From NCBI GenBank assembly GCA_963721905.1, contig CAVRMF010000005.1:1-64000 (forward strand): a stretch of DNA of 64,000 nucleotides, written 5' to 3'. Source of the DNA: Roseiarcus sp963721905 (GTDB lineage: Bacteria > Pseudomonadota > Alphaproteobacteria > Rhizobiales > Beijerinckiaceae). This document shows, in pieces, positions 48,075 through 56,531 of the stretch. The notes beneath the pieces were generated by a model. The model ran no database searches, was not told the origin of the DNA, and worked only from the letters and a program-made list of their open reading frames with translations. The position numbers and the translations under genes are program-made. Every line of letters begins with the position of its first letter. Position 1 is the stretch's first letter.

Positions 48075-49624
48075 AGGCCTTTCTCATGTACCGGGATCGC
48101 GACTTCAATCTGGAGGCGGCGTTGCCGCCAAACAGCGAAGCGCTGATTCAAGATCTGGAATTGGACGTTTTGTTCGCCGTCATGGCGCAGGGCGACAAAT
48201 ATCTGTACGAAGTTGCGAGCAAAGCGGTGTTGCAAATTCTGCGGGATGAGGACGAAGTGCGCTATCGGCAGGACGTCCTTCGCGACGTTCTCGCCAATCC
48301 GATTTTGGTCAGATTCCTATACGACTTGGCGATCGAGGCGCATGGGAAGGAGAAAAAAGCCCATGCTTGGATGTACCTCAAGTCACCGAGCTCGATATTG
48401 GGACAGTCTGTCGATTTATTGCAGGGCTTGGTCGCATTGCTGAAGCAATTGAGAGGGGTAGGAACCTATAACGCCAAGCGATTTCCCTCTGAGGGCTTTA
48501 CAAGATTTTTCGCCATGCTGGACAAGGAACTCAATGACGATTACTTCATTAGCATCCAAGAACATTTAAACCATCTAAAGTTCCGAGACGGGGTGCTGGT
48601 AAGCGCAGAACTGGGAACGGGCTTCAAAGGCGCCAACTACACGCTTCGCAAGCCCAATGAGCAAGCCGGAAATTGGATAGAACGGTTGACGAGGCGAAAG
48701 CCGCCCGGGTACACATGGCGTCTCCCGCCGCGCGACGAAGCGGGTGCGAACGCTATCGGGGAGTTGAGAGATCGGGGGCTCAACCTTGTCGCCAATGCGC
48801 TCGCCCAGTCCGACGATCATATTCTCGGCTTTTTCGACATGCTTCACACTGAACTCGCGTTTTATGTCGGCTGTTTGAATCTGCATGAGCAACTGCTCAA
48901 GTTGCGCCAGCCAGTCTCCTTTCCAGAGCCTGCAGCTCGCAATGAACGAAAGCTGACATTCAGCGGATTATACGATGTCTGTCTCACTTTCAAAACGACT
49001 CACCCGGTCATTGGCAATGACCTTAGAGCTGATGGCAGAGACTTTGTGATCATCACAGGCGCGAATACTGGGGGAAAGACCACGTTCTTGCGCAGCGTCG
49101 GGCTGGCGCAATTGATGATGCAGTGCGGCATGTTCGTCGGCGCCGAATCCTTCAGCGCCAACATGTGCAGCTGTATTTCGACCCATTACGTGCGTGAGGA
49201 AGACACCACGATGAAAAGTGGCAAACTCGATGAAGAGCTTGGCAGGTTTAGCGGAATTCTCGACAGCATTACGCCTGACGCCCTCGTGCTGTTCAATGAA
49301 TCGTTTTCAGCGACGAACGAAAGGGAAGGATCGGAGATCGCGAGGCAGATCACTTCGGCATTGCTGGAAAGGCGCATTAAGATATTCTACGTCACTCATC
49401 TCTATGATTTCGCGCACAGTATTTACGAAAGCCGTAGGGCGACGTCGATGTTCCTGAGGGCCGAGCGGCAAGCCGACGGAAGCCGAACCTTCAAGTTGAT
49501 CGAGGCCGAGCCGCTACAGACGGGTTACGGCGTGGATTTGTATAATGCAATATTTGTCGAGGACGCGATGGCCAATGGAGAGACGTCCAGCGTCGGCGCA
49601 ATGAATTTGATCAACGCTTCATGA
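48071..49624 (+). CDS. MutS-like ATPase, second of a coupled pair
   Basis: 517 residues from ATG 48071, inside the stop of the first gene. The layout matches the first: helical N-terminal region (about 1-300), then domain V with Walker A GANTGGKT (330-337) and Walker B-like ALVLFNESFSATNEREGSEI, a signature-helix region before it, and FYVTHLYDFAHSIY as the H-loop. It has about 180 residues of extra helical sequence arranged differently from the first protein, so the two are paralogues but not recent duplicates. No nuclease (Smr) domain is present. DNA or nucleic-acid clamp function is inference. Confidence 0.8.
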   Translation: MKAFLMYRDRDFNLEAALPPNSEALIQDLELDVLFAVMAQGDKYLYEVASKAVLQILRDEDEVRYRQDVLRDVLANPILVRFLYDLAIEAHGKEKKAHAWMYLKSPSSILGQSVDLLQGLVALLKQLRGVGTYNAKRFPSEGFTRFFAMLDKELNDDYFISIQEHLNHLKFRDGVLVSAELGTGFKGANYTLRKPNEQAGNWIERLTRRKPPGYTWRLPPRDEAGANAIGELRDRGLNLVANALAQSDDHILGFFDMLHTELAFYVGCLNLHEQLLKLRQPVSFPEPAARNERKLTFSGLYDVCLTFKTTHPVIGNDLRADGRDFVIITGANTGGKTTFLRSVGLAQLMMQCGMFVGAESFSANMCSCISTHYVREEDTTMKSGKLDEELGRFSGILDSITPDALVLFNESFSATNEREGSEIARQITSALLERRIKIFYVTHLYDFAHSIYESRRATSMFLRAERQADGSRTFKLIEAEPLQTGYGVDLYNAIFVEDAMANGETSSVGAMNLINAS

Positions 49625-49684
49625 GGAGAAGCCCGAACAGTTTCTGTCGCAATCGCCGCTCCACGTTGTTCAAAGGAGGAGGCA

Positions 49685-50086
49685 ATGGCGTATCTGGAAC
49701 TCAGCCCAATGATCGCGGCTCTGCGCGAGCGCCCCACGGATTTCGAGGCCGATCGCGGCTGGCTCGTACATTTCCCCAGTCGACACTGTTTCATGTTTGA
49801 CCGGCTGGGCAATGTCGCAATGCACGTGCGCCGCGACTGCGCACACTTATCGGTGCGTGTCGAGGATGCACAAGAGCTGTGGACAGCCCATCGAGAGTGG
49901 CATGCGAGCGATTGGCTTCCGATCGAAATTAATCGCGAATTCGCCGCCCACTTCCGTAGCCCCAACATTTTGCAGCGGGCTCTCCGCGGACTTCTCGCGA
50001 AAGTGCGCCGGGTCCTGCTTGATCCGACCCTCGATCAGGAACCTGCGAACGTGGTCGCTGATCACGCTGTCGTCGTGAACGGTTGA
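49685..50086 (+). CDS. Conserved-looking hypothetical protein after the MutS-like pair
   Basis: 133 residues, starting after a strong ribosome site (aaaggagg) 60 bp downstream of the second MutS-like gene. It reads as a folded small protein: ELSPMIAALRERPTDFEADR, WLVHFPSRHCFMFDRLGNVA, and WHASDWLPIEINREFAAHFR. I do not recognise the family. The same strand and short gap suggest it belongs to the same operon. Confidence 0.6.
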   Translation: MAYLELSPMIAALRERPTDFEADRGWLVHFPSRHCFMFDRLGNVAMHVRRDCAHLSVRVEDAQELWTAHREWHASDWLPIEINREFAAHFRSPNILQRALRGLLAKVRRVLLDPTLDQEPANVVADHAVVVNG

Positions 50087-50174
50087 ACGCCGCAGTCAGG
50101 GCCATGCGTTCGTAACCGGGCGACGCCAGCCAGCGGAGCGGGTCGGGGCACTTACTTCCATAGCAGGAGAAGTC

Positions 50175-50429
50175 ATGCGCAGCAGTCAACCCGACGATTC
50201 GAGCAGTCACATCCATCACCTTCTGAACGATCCTCTCGTCCAGAAGGTCATGCATTCCGACAAGGTCGACATGAGCGCTTTGCTCGCGAGTCTTGTTCGC
50301 ACGGCCCGTAAATTGCGAGAGCAACATCCCGAATTGGCTGCCGGATCTTCGGTTGTTCCGGAGCGCGTTCCGCCGAGGGCCGCGCTTGGGACGGTCGCTG
50401 GCGCGGCCAACGTCAAAAATGGTTTCTAA
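50175..50429 (+). CDS. Small hypothetical protein, possibly with altered C-terminus
   Basis: 84 residues; a ribosome site (agcaggaga) precedes ATG 50175. The middle is helical (HHLLNDPLVQKVMHSDKVDM SALLASLVRTARKLREQ). The last residues (about VAGAANVKNGF) overlap DNA that reads in another frame as an rppH fragment, so the C-terminus may come from a rearrangement junction. Confidence 0.45.
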   Translation: MRSSQPDDSSSHIHHLLNDPLVQKVMHSDKVDMSALLASLVRTARKLREQHPELAAGSSVVPERVPPRAALGTVAGAANVKNGF

Positions 50430-50510
50430 TGCGATTTGTCGGCGACGATCGTGAGATCAAGATCGCCACCGAGCATCCCGAGTTTTCCGCCTGGCGATGG
50501 TCCATACCTG
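50412..50510 (+). pseudogene. rppH: Fragment of RNA pyrophosphohydrolase RppH (Nudix)
   Basis: In one frame the DNA reads QKWFLMRFVGDDREIKIATE, then HPEFSAWRWSIPA. This matches the conserved segment after the Nudix box in alphaproteobacterial RppH. The Nudix box upstream and the C-terminus are absent. After about 50510 the frame continues with unrelated sequence to 50674. Confidence 0.6.
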
Positions 50511-50674
50511 CCATTTTCATCCGCGCCCGGACACCTGCTAACAGGGAGAAAACAGAAAGAATGACGCGTTTCGAGCCCTCTTTCGTGGCAAAAAGGCCTT
50601 GGATTTCAAGAGCTTGCTCCAAACAGTCCGTGCGCGCGGAACAGGACGATATCAGGGAGATCATTCGCGCTTAA

Positions 50675-51103
50675 GAGGGCGATAACAGGAAGACCGCCCG
50701 ACAACAGAAAAGCGGCTACGACAATCACCTATGCGGCGTTGGCGCGATGCGCATGGAGCATGCGTTTCCGCGGCGAGTCCGGATCGGCGACGGCGAAGTC
50801 GGAAGCGCCCAATAAGGGGGTGCGCGCAACCTCGGCCGTGTAACCCAAGGGGAAGGGGCCACGCGGCCGATCCAACTTCGCCGTCCCCGACAGGCTATCC
50901 CGGCAGGAGCGGCGATGCAACTCACAAGTTGCGAAGGACTGCCTGGTGTTTGCGCTGCTATTCCCTCGTGACATCAATCTTGAATAGCCCTAAGGCGGGC
51001 ATCCATTATCACCGCCGCGACTCCGCTCGCGCTTCCACGCCCGGGTCGTGATCGCCAGTCGTTGTGCGGGGCTCGCGCGGAGTTTCGACGGGAGGACGAA
51101 CCG
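50675..51103. other. Intergenic stretch upstream of the TIR gene
   Basis: About 430 bp with no convincing gene on either strand; short frames only. It presumably contains the TIR gene promoter. Confidence 0.4.
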
Positions 51104-52087
51104 ATGGACGTCAGCGACGAAAAGTTCATGGTGTTCATCAGCCACAAGCACGACGATCACGCGTTGGCGGAGCGCGTGAAGCACTTGTTCGAGAGCCTCA
51201 ACAGGAAGGTCATCACCTGCTTCGTCTCCGGGCACGACATCACCGCTGGCGCGGACTGGCGGCGCGAGGTCCGCGGCGCCCTCGCCCGAAGCCACATGCT
51301 CGTGCTGCTCTTCACGGCGCCGTCGAAGAGCTGGGACTGGTGCCTCTTCGAGACGGGCCTCTACACCCGTTTCGACAACACCGACATCCGGGCGGTCGTC
51401 TGCCTCTTCCATCCCGGCCAGGCCTCGCCGAGCCCGCTCGCCGACCTGCAAGGCGTCCCCGCGACGGCCGACAAGATTGGCGAATTCCTCGAGGCGCTCT
51501 GCCGCAGGACGTGGACTGTGTCGGACGACTGGCGCCGGGGCGCGCTCGCCCCCGACGTCAGGGCCGAGAAGGTGAGCGAGGTGGCGAAAGCCATCGAGGA
51601 GGAGTTCTGCCGTTCAGGCTCGACTTCGGCGTACTATCCGTGCCATCGCGTGGTGCTTTCGCTGTCCGATGACGACTCGATTGCAAAGGGCATCCCGGAG
51701 AGCGCGCGGGTCGTGGAAGGCCCGAACGACACCTCGGCCTACACCATGGCGCTGTTCGACTTGGCGGGCGGCTCCGGCCGGCGCGTGTGGGGCGACCTGC
51801 TCAAGGCCGTCGGGGGAACCGATGCGCCATGGCGTCACGAAATCGACGCGCAGTTCCGTCAGGCCCTCGGTGAGACGCTCTTTGCGCCATCGCCCGGCCG
51901 CATGAACCCCGGCCGGATGAACTCCGTCCACAATCGGCTCTACCATCCGATCATCTACAGCATCGAACGCGGTCCGGAGGTCGAACTGAGCGGAGGCGCT
52001 CAACGGCGGTCCGACCGGCGCCCCAAGTCCGTCACCATCGTGCTGGCCCCCGAGCCAGAAGCAGCGCACGACGCCAAACGCCTCTGA
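51104..52087 (+). CDS. TIR-domain protein with unknown C-terminal domain
   Basis: 327 residues from ATG 51104 (ribosome site gggagga). Residues about 8-140 are a TIR domain: KFMVFISHKHDDHALAERVK, VITCFVSGHDITAGADWRRE, and SWDWCLFETGLYTRF with Glu83 at the usual NADase catalytic position. Residues about 180-327 form a second domain (YYPCHRVVLSLSDDDSIAKG; HNRLYHPIIYSIERGPEVEL) that I do not recognise; it may be a sensor. TIR proteins of this shape usually cleave NAD+ in anti-phage defence; that function is inference. It is followed by an IS200-type element. Confidence 0.8.
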   Translation: MDVSDEKFMVFISHKHDDHALAERVKHLFESLNRKVITCFVSGHDITAGADWRREVRGALARSHMLVLLFTAPSKSWDWCLFETGLYTRFDNTDIRAVVCLFHPGQASPSPLADLQGVPATADKIGEFLEALCRRTWTVSDDWRRGALAPDVRAEKVSEVAKAIEEEFCRSGSTSAYYPCHRVVLSLSDDDSIAKGIPESARVVEGPNDTSAYTMALFDLAGGSGRRVWGDLLKAVGGTDAPWRHEIDAQFRQALGETLFAPSPGRMNPGRMNSVHNRLYHPIIYSIERGPEVELSGGAQRRSDRRPKSVTIVLAPEPEAAHDAKRL

Positions 52088-52173
52088 GACGCGCGCCGCA
52101 TTGCGGATGGCCCGAATCTCTCGACTTCCAAGGTTGGGGACGAGGATGAGGTGGACGGGGTTCGGCATAACAA

Positions 52174-52808
52174 CCCCCGGCAAAGCCGGGGGCTTTCAGG
52201 ATGTGAGCCGCTCAAAGCGGCGAATGGGGACGCTGACGCGTCCCCGGTTTACTGGGCCACCTGGAGGTGGCCCATCAGCGCCAGAGGTTGAGTTGCTCCA
52301 ATCGCTGGTCCTCTTTCTCTTGGTTCCTGATGTAGTCCCGGATGACCCTCTCGTCCCGACCGACCGTCGAAACGAAATATCCTCGGGCCCAAAAGTGCTG
52401 CCCTATGAACCCTCGGTGGCGCTCGCCATAAACCCGAGCCAAATGGATTGCGCTCTTACCCTTGATGTACCCCACGACCTGACTGACCGCATACTTGGGC
52501 GGAATCGACAGCATCATGTGAACGTGGTCGGGCAACAAATGCCCCTCCTCGACCCGGCTCTCTCGGTGTTCCGCAAGCTTGCGGAACACCTCCCCCAAGT
52601 GTTTGCGCAGCTCGCCATACAGAACCTTGCGCCGAAACTTCGGAATGAAAACGACGTGGTATTTGCACTCCCACTTCGAGTGACTTAGGCTCTCAAACTC
52701 GTCCATCGTGATTTGACCCTTCGTGTGCTTGGCGGCTCACATCGGGAAAAATCGCGGTGGACTTCCGAAAACGTCAAACTCCTACTGCCACCCCGGCAAA
52801 GCCGGGGG
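52174..52808 (-). mobile_element. IS200-type element, copy 1
   Basis: It is bounded by the hairpin cccccggcaaagccggggg at 52174-52192 and ccccggcaaagccggggg at 52791-52808, as expected for IS200/IS605 subterminal palindromes. It contains only tnpA, no tnpB. The element repeats almost exactly 880 bp downstream. Confidence 0.8.
52275..52706 (-). CDS. tnpA: IS200-family Y1 transposase TnpA, copy 1
   Basis: 143 residues, normal length. HUH motif at His61-Val-His63 (LLPDHVHMML) and the single catalytic tyrosine Tyr125 in VIRDYIRNQ. It cuts and joins single-stranded DNA at the hairpin ends. The protein is identical to that of copy 2. Confidence 0.93.
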   Translation of the reverse strand: MDEFESLSHSKWECKYHVVFIPKFRRKVLYGELRKHLGEVFRKLAEHRESRVEEGHLLPDHVHMMLSIPPKYAVSQVVGYIKGKSAIHLARVYGERHRGFIGQHFWARGYFVSTVGRDERVIRDYIRNQEKEDQRLEQLNLWR

Positions 52809-53053
52809 AACTCTCAACGATTAGACAATTGCCCAGACCGCGACGCCCGGCTTGCCGCGCTGGCTCAACAGCAGCTGGGGTTGACAAGTCGAGGGGGTCG
52901 CGGGTTCTCCACCTTTGCGCGCGCGCTGTCCCGAATTTTTTTATTCGACTTAACAGCCTGCTACCGTTCTTGACTTGTGGATTTCCGCGGCGGATTGTGG
53001 CAAGCTGCACGCGTGGGCTCTCGGATGCGAACAGCGCGGCCTCTAGTAACAAT

Positions 53054-53687
53054 CCCCCGGCAAAGCCGGGGGCTTTCAGGATGTGAGCCGCTCAAAGCGG
53101 CGAATGGGGACGCTGACGCGTCCCCGGTTTACTGGGCCACCTGGAGGTGGCCCATCAGCGCCAGAGGTTGAGTTGCTCCAATCGCTGGTCCTCTTTCTCT
53201 TGGTTCCTGATGTAGTCCCGGATGACCCTCTCGTCCCGACCGACCGTCGAAACGAAATATCCTCGGGCCCAAAAGTGCTGCCCTATGAACCCTCGGTGGC
53301 GCTCGCCATAAACCCGAGCCAAATGGATTGCGCTCTTACCCTTGATGTACCCCACGACCTGACTGACCGCATACTTGGGCGGAATTGACAGCATCATGTG
53401 AACGTGGTCGGGCAACAAATGCCCCTCCTCGACCCGGCTCTCTCGGTGTTCCGCAAGCTTGCGGAACACCTCCCCCAAGTGTTTGCGCAGCTCGCCATAC
53501 AGAACCTTGCGCCGAAACTTCGGAATGAAAACGACGTGGTATTTGCACTCCCACTTCGAGTGACTTAGGCTCTCAAACTCGTCCATCGTGATTTGACCCT
53601 TCGTGTGCTTGGCGGCTCACATCGGGAAAAATCGCGGTGGACTTCCGAAAACGTCAAACTCCTACTGCCACCCCGGCAAAGCCGGGG
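53054..53687 (-). mobile_element. IS200-type element, copy 2
   Basis: The same structure as copy 1 (hairpins at 53054-53072 and 53671-53687). The only interior difference I noticed is one silent C/T change (52504 versus 53384). The 245 bp between the two copies show no gene. Confidence 0.8.
53155..53586 (-). CDS. tnpA: IS200-family Y1 transposase TnpA, copy 2
   Basis: Identical in protein sequence to copy 1, with the same HUH motif (His61, His63) and Tyr125. Both copies are intact and face the same way, so either could still be active. Confidence 0.93.
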   Translation of the reverse strand: MDEFESLSHSKWECKYHVVFIPKFRRKVLYGELRKHLGEVFRKLAEHRESRVEEGHLLPDHVHMMLSIPPKYAVSQVVGYIKGKSAIHLARVYGERHRGFIGQHFWARGYFVSTVGRDERVIRDYIRNQEKEDQRLEQLNLWR

Positions 53688-53699
53688 AACTAAGTATTA

Positions 53700-54047
53700 G
53701 TGGTGGTCTGCCTTCCTTTGTTGGCCGCCTGCATGGCGGCACAACAGCGCGATCGCATGGCCCAAGCGTTGGACCCGTACATAGATGAAACGGTTGCAAG
53801 CTATGTGGCCGATCATGGCGATCCCACCTCCTCGGTGAAATTGGACGATCAGACGTCCGCATTCCGGTGGGTGCTGAGCGGCACGGGCGCAGGCGCGCTT
53901 GTGCCAATTGCGGGGTCACTCGTAGTCGTCCCCCCGCGCCAGTTGGTCTGCACAGTTACGCTGACAGCAACCAAACCGTTGGGGCTTGCTAACGCTGAGT
54001 TCAAAGACTGGACGATCACAAACTACAGGTGGGAAGGCGCATGTTGA
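53700..54047 (+). CDS. Small lipoprotein-like hypothetical, N-terminus possibly altered by IS200
   Basis: 115 residues. VCLPLLAACMAAQQRDRMAQ looks like the end of a lipoprotein signal (lipobox LAAC), followed by ETVASYVADHGDPTSSVKLD and a beta-rich tail. The start (GTG 53700 or 53703) lies only about 13 bp after the IS200 end and lacks the usual charged signal start, so the IS may have removed the true first codons. The family is not recognised. Confidence 0.5.
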   Translation: MVVCLPLLAACMAAQQRDRMAQALDPYIDETVASYVADHGDPTSSVKLDDQTSAFRWVLSGTGAGALVPIAGSLVVVPPRQLVCTVTLTATKPLGLANAEFKDWTITNYRWEGAC

Positions 54048-54126
54048 CGGCGGTCTGGACTGCCTGGAACGACGATTTGAAGCCGAACAATGACGGAAAA
54101 GATTGAGCGCATCGCGGGGTAGGTCC

Positions 54127-54231
54127 ATGGATGAGGCAGTGCGCCTCCGGATTGAAAATATCCACTCCCGTGTCCGCGAAGAGCGAGCGCAAATTTCCCA
54201 GATGAACGCCAACCTCGGCGACCTCTGCTGA
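54127..54231 (+). CDS. 34-residue ORF, doubtful
   Basis: MDEAVRLRIENIHSRVREER AQISQMNANLGDLC, a charged helix, follows aggggtaggtcc. It could be a small gene or the start of a lost one. The rest of the 415-bp gap (54048-54462) shows nothing recognisable. Confidence 0.25.
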   Translation: MDEAVRLRIENIHSRVREERAQISQMNANLGDLC

Positions 54232-54462
54232 AGCCCGCAACGGGCCTGCTTGACGACGTAGAGCAGTTTTTTCTGGCCCCCAGCGTCCTCCGGGAGGAGC
54301 GAAACGCTCCTCAGTGGCGCTTTTGGTTAGGGAATGCTGAGGTTGTTCTGAAGCGTGCCGTCGAGCAACGCCTGCAAGTTCAACGCCTAAGCAGACTCCG
54401 TCAGCTTGACCAACGAACCGCAGGTGTGATTCGGTCTTCGCGCTGATTCGCGGAGGCGGGGC

Positions 54463-55520
54463 ATGGCGGGCAAATCTCGGGTGACGGCGGGTGAGGAGCA
54501 GCGCAACGCGCTGCTGACATTGGCCCATTCACGCGACCGCGGGGAGGCTGATCGGGCGCGGGCGATATTGCTGACGCTGTCGGGATGGACCAGCCCGCGC
54601 ATTGCGGAGGCCTTTGGCGTGCGCGAAGACACGGTGCGGCTGTGGCGCAGCGCGTTCGCGCGCGGCGGTGTCGAAGCGTTGAAGGCGACTGTGGCGCCCG
54701 GCCCGCCACCGGTAAAGACCGAGGCTGCGCTGCGTGTCGTCACGCCTCTGCTCGAAGCTCCCGTCGCCGACCGGCCCAACTGGACGATCCCGCGTCTCAT
54801 GGCCGAGATCGAGGCGCGCGAGGGCGTCAAGATCGGCAAGTCGCAGTTGTCCCGGGCGCTGCGAAAAAAAACTTCCGTTGGCGGCGGCCTCGGCACACGC
54901 TGAAAGGCCGCCAGATTGCCGACGAGATCGAACGCGTGGGACTGCGCCTTCAGCTGCGCAAGGCCCAGGCCGAAGCCGGCGACATCATTCTCCTCTACGG
55001 CGACGAGAGCGAGGCCCTGACGCACCCTTATCTGGCGCGGGCGTGGGCCTTGCGCGGTGCGGACCTGCGGGTGCCGGCGCCGGGACAGGCCAAGAAAGTG
55101 GCGATCATCGGCTCGCTCGATCAGGTCACGCGCCAGCTGATTGTGCATACGAGCCCGACCAAGCGCAGCAGCGACTTCATCGCTCACCTCGAGCAGCTCG
55201 ACCACCTGTTCGGTCCCCAACCGGGACGGGCAATGAAACCGGTCGTGCTGGTCGAGGACAACGGGCCGATCCATGTCAGCAAGCTCACTCTCAAGGCCCT
55301 CGAGGCGCGCAAACACTGGCTCACCGTCGAGTGGCTGCCGAAATACGCACCCGAACTCAACGATATCGAGGTTGTCTGGCACGATCTCAAGGCGCATCAT
55401 CTGGCCCACCAGACCTTCGCTGACGCCGACGCCCTCGACCGCGCAATCCACGCCGCCGTGGCCGCCCTGAACCGGGAGCGAACCGTCAATCCGTTGGTCC
55501 TTCAAAAAATCTCTGCTTAG
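54463..55520 (+). mobile_element. IS630-family transposase in two frames, candidate programmed -1 frameshift
   Basis: Frame 1 (54463-54903) encodes the helix-turn-helix half: ADRARAILLTLSGWTSPRIA, VREDTVRLWRSAFARGGVEA, NWTIPRLMAEIEAREGVKIG. At 54866-54873 an A8 run (cgaaaaaaaacttc) allows a -1 slip into the second frame. This continues NFRWRRPRHTLKGRQIADEI and the DDE domain (LLYGDESEALTHPYLARAWA; PVVLVEDNGPIHVSKLT; WLPKYAPELNDIEVVWHDLK) to 55520. The fused product of about 351 residues is normal for IS630. Several IS630 elements use this kind of slippage; a decayed single-base change is the alternative. Terminal repeats were not identified. Confidence 0.8.
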
Positions 55521-55584
55521 CCGACAAATTCGGGTCGGATGCCCGGCTGATTTGAAAACTCGCGGCCACCGGGCCAAGCAAACA

Positions 55585-55613
55585 AAAACCCCGCCGCGTG
55601 TGGCGACGGGGCT
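55585..55613 (-). terminator. Rho-independent terminator-like hairpin
   Basis: On the minus strand gccccgtcgcca and cgcggcgggg form a stem with a 3-4 base loop and one mismatch, followed by TTTTTGTTTG. No minus-strand gene lies just upstream of it now, so it may belong to a lost gene. The rest of the gap 55521-55854 shows nothing else. Confidence 0.5.
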
Positions 55614-55854
55614 TCGTGCGGGGAGCGCCCCGCGCCGCCGCTGGTGACGACGGGCTTCATTCGGGGGCGCGCTCCACGCGTCCACGTGCTCTTTTCCCAC
55701 GTGAAATAGGGAGGCGGCCCTTACCGCGCGCGCGGTCAAACTTCTGTCTCGGGGGCACCACCTGACCCGTTCTGGCGAACTGCGGAACTTTACGTTTCTA
55801 TTGCCTGTTTAAGTTGCGTGGGGTAGTGCTCCAGTGCGAACATCGCAAAGGGCC

Positions 55855-56511
55855 ATGAGATTGGTGGGTGCCGCGATGTGTAAGTCTTTCGGTTTTGGCG
55901 TTGTGACCTTGCTTGCGATCACGTCGAGCGCGGCCCTCAGTCAAGACCAAACGTTCGACAAGCGCGGCAGTATGGACGCGATCGCGCTGCCAGCCACGAT
56001 CGATTATATGCCGCCCATGGCAAAAGCGGTTTTAACAGGCGACCCGGACAGGGTTAGCGAAGTGCTGGGAAAAGCGGACGTTAATGAACCCGTGCATGCA
56101 AAAAAAGGGCAGCGCGCTGGATTTACTCCGCTTATGCTAGCTGCAGCTTTTTCAGACCCTAAAATAGTTGACATGTTGATCAGGGGCGGTGCCAAAGTAA
56201 CTATCCTCGACGATTATCATCGCTCGGCTTTTTGGTATGCAGCATTCCGCGAGGACGTTGCCGTTACAGAGATCCTCATTAAAACGCCTTCGGTCGATGC
56301 TGGCTCTGTTAAAGATATCGTGAACAAAGCCGACGGTGATCTCGAACGGACCCCTCTTCACCTTGCGGTTCGGGGCAATCAACCTTCGCTGACAAAACTT
56401 CTTATCGAGGCTGGAGCGTCTGGAACCCAGAAAGACGTCCTGGGCGAGACCCCGCGCGATTTTTGCAGTTACAACTCTACCGGTGGGTGTGAGGGATTGG
56501 TCTCCAAATAG
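55855..56511 (+). CDS. Secreted ankyrin-repeat protein
   Basis: About 218 residues from ATG 55855; GTG 55834 or ATG 55876 are alternatives. Signal peptide (CKSFGFGVVTLLAITSSAALSQ region). Three to four ankyrin repeats: PPMAKAVLTGDPDRVSEVLG, AGFTPLMLAAAFSDPKIVDM, and RTPLHLAVRGNQPSLTKLLI. It is probably periplasmic and binds a partner protein. It ends 20 bp before a secreted lipase-like gene; both are AT-richer than their surroundings, which suggests a shared origin by transfer. Confidence 0.75.
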   Translation: MRLVGAAMCKSFGFGVVTLLAITSSAALSQDQTFDKRGSMDAIALPATIDYMPPMAKAVLTGDPDRVSEVLGKADVNEPVHAKKGQRAGFTPLMLAAAFSDPKIVDMLIRGGAKVTILDDYHRSAFWYAAFREDVAVTEILIKTPSVDAGSVKDIVNKADGDLERTPLHLAVRGNQPSLTKLLIEAGASGTQKDVLGETPRDFCSYNSTGGCEGLVSK

Positions 56512-56531
56512 AAAAAATTGGGGGGACGAGG

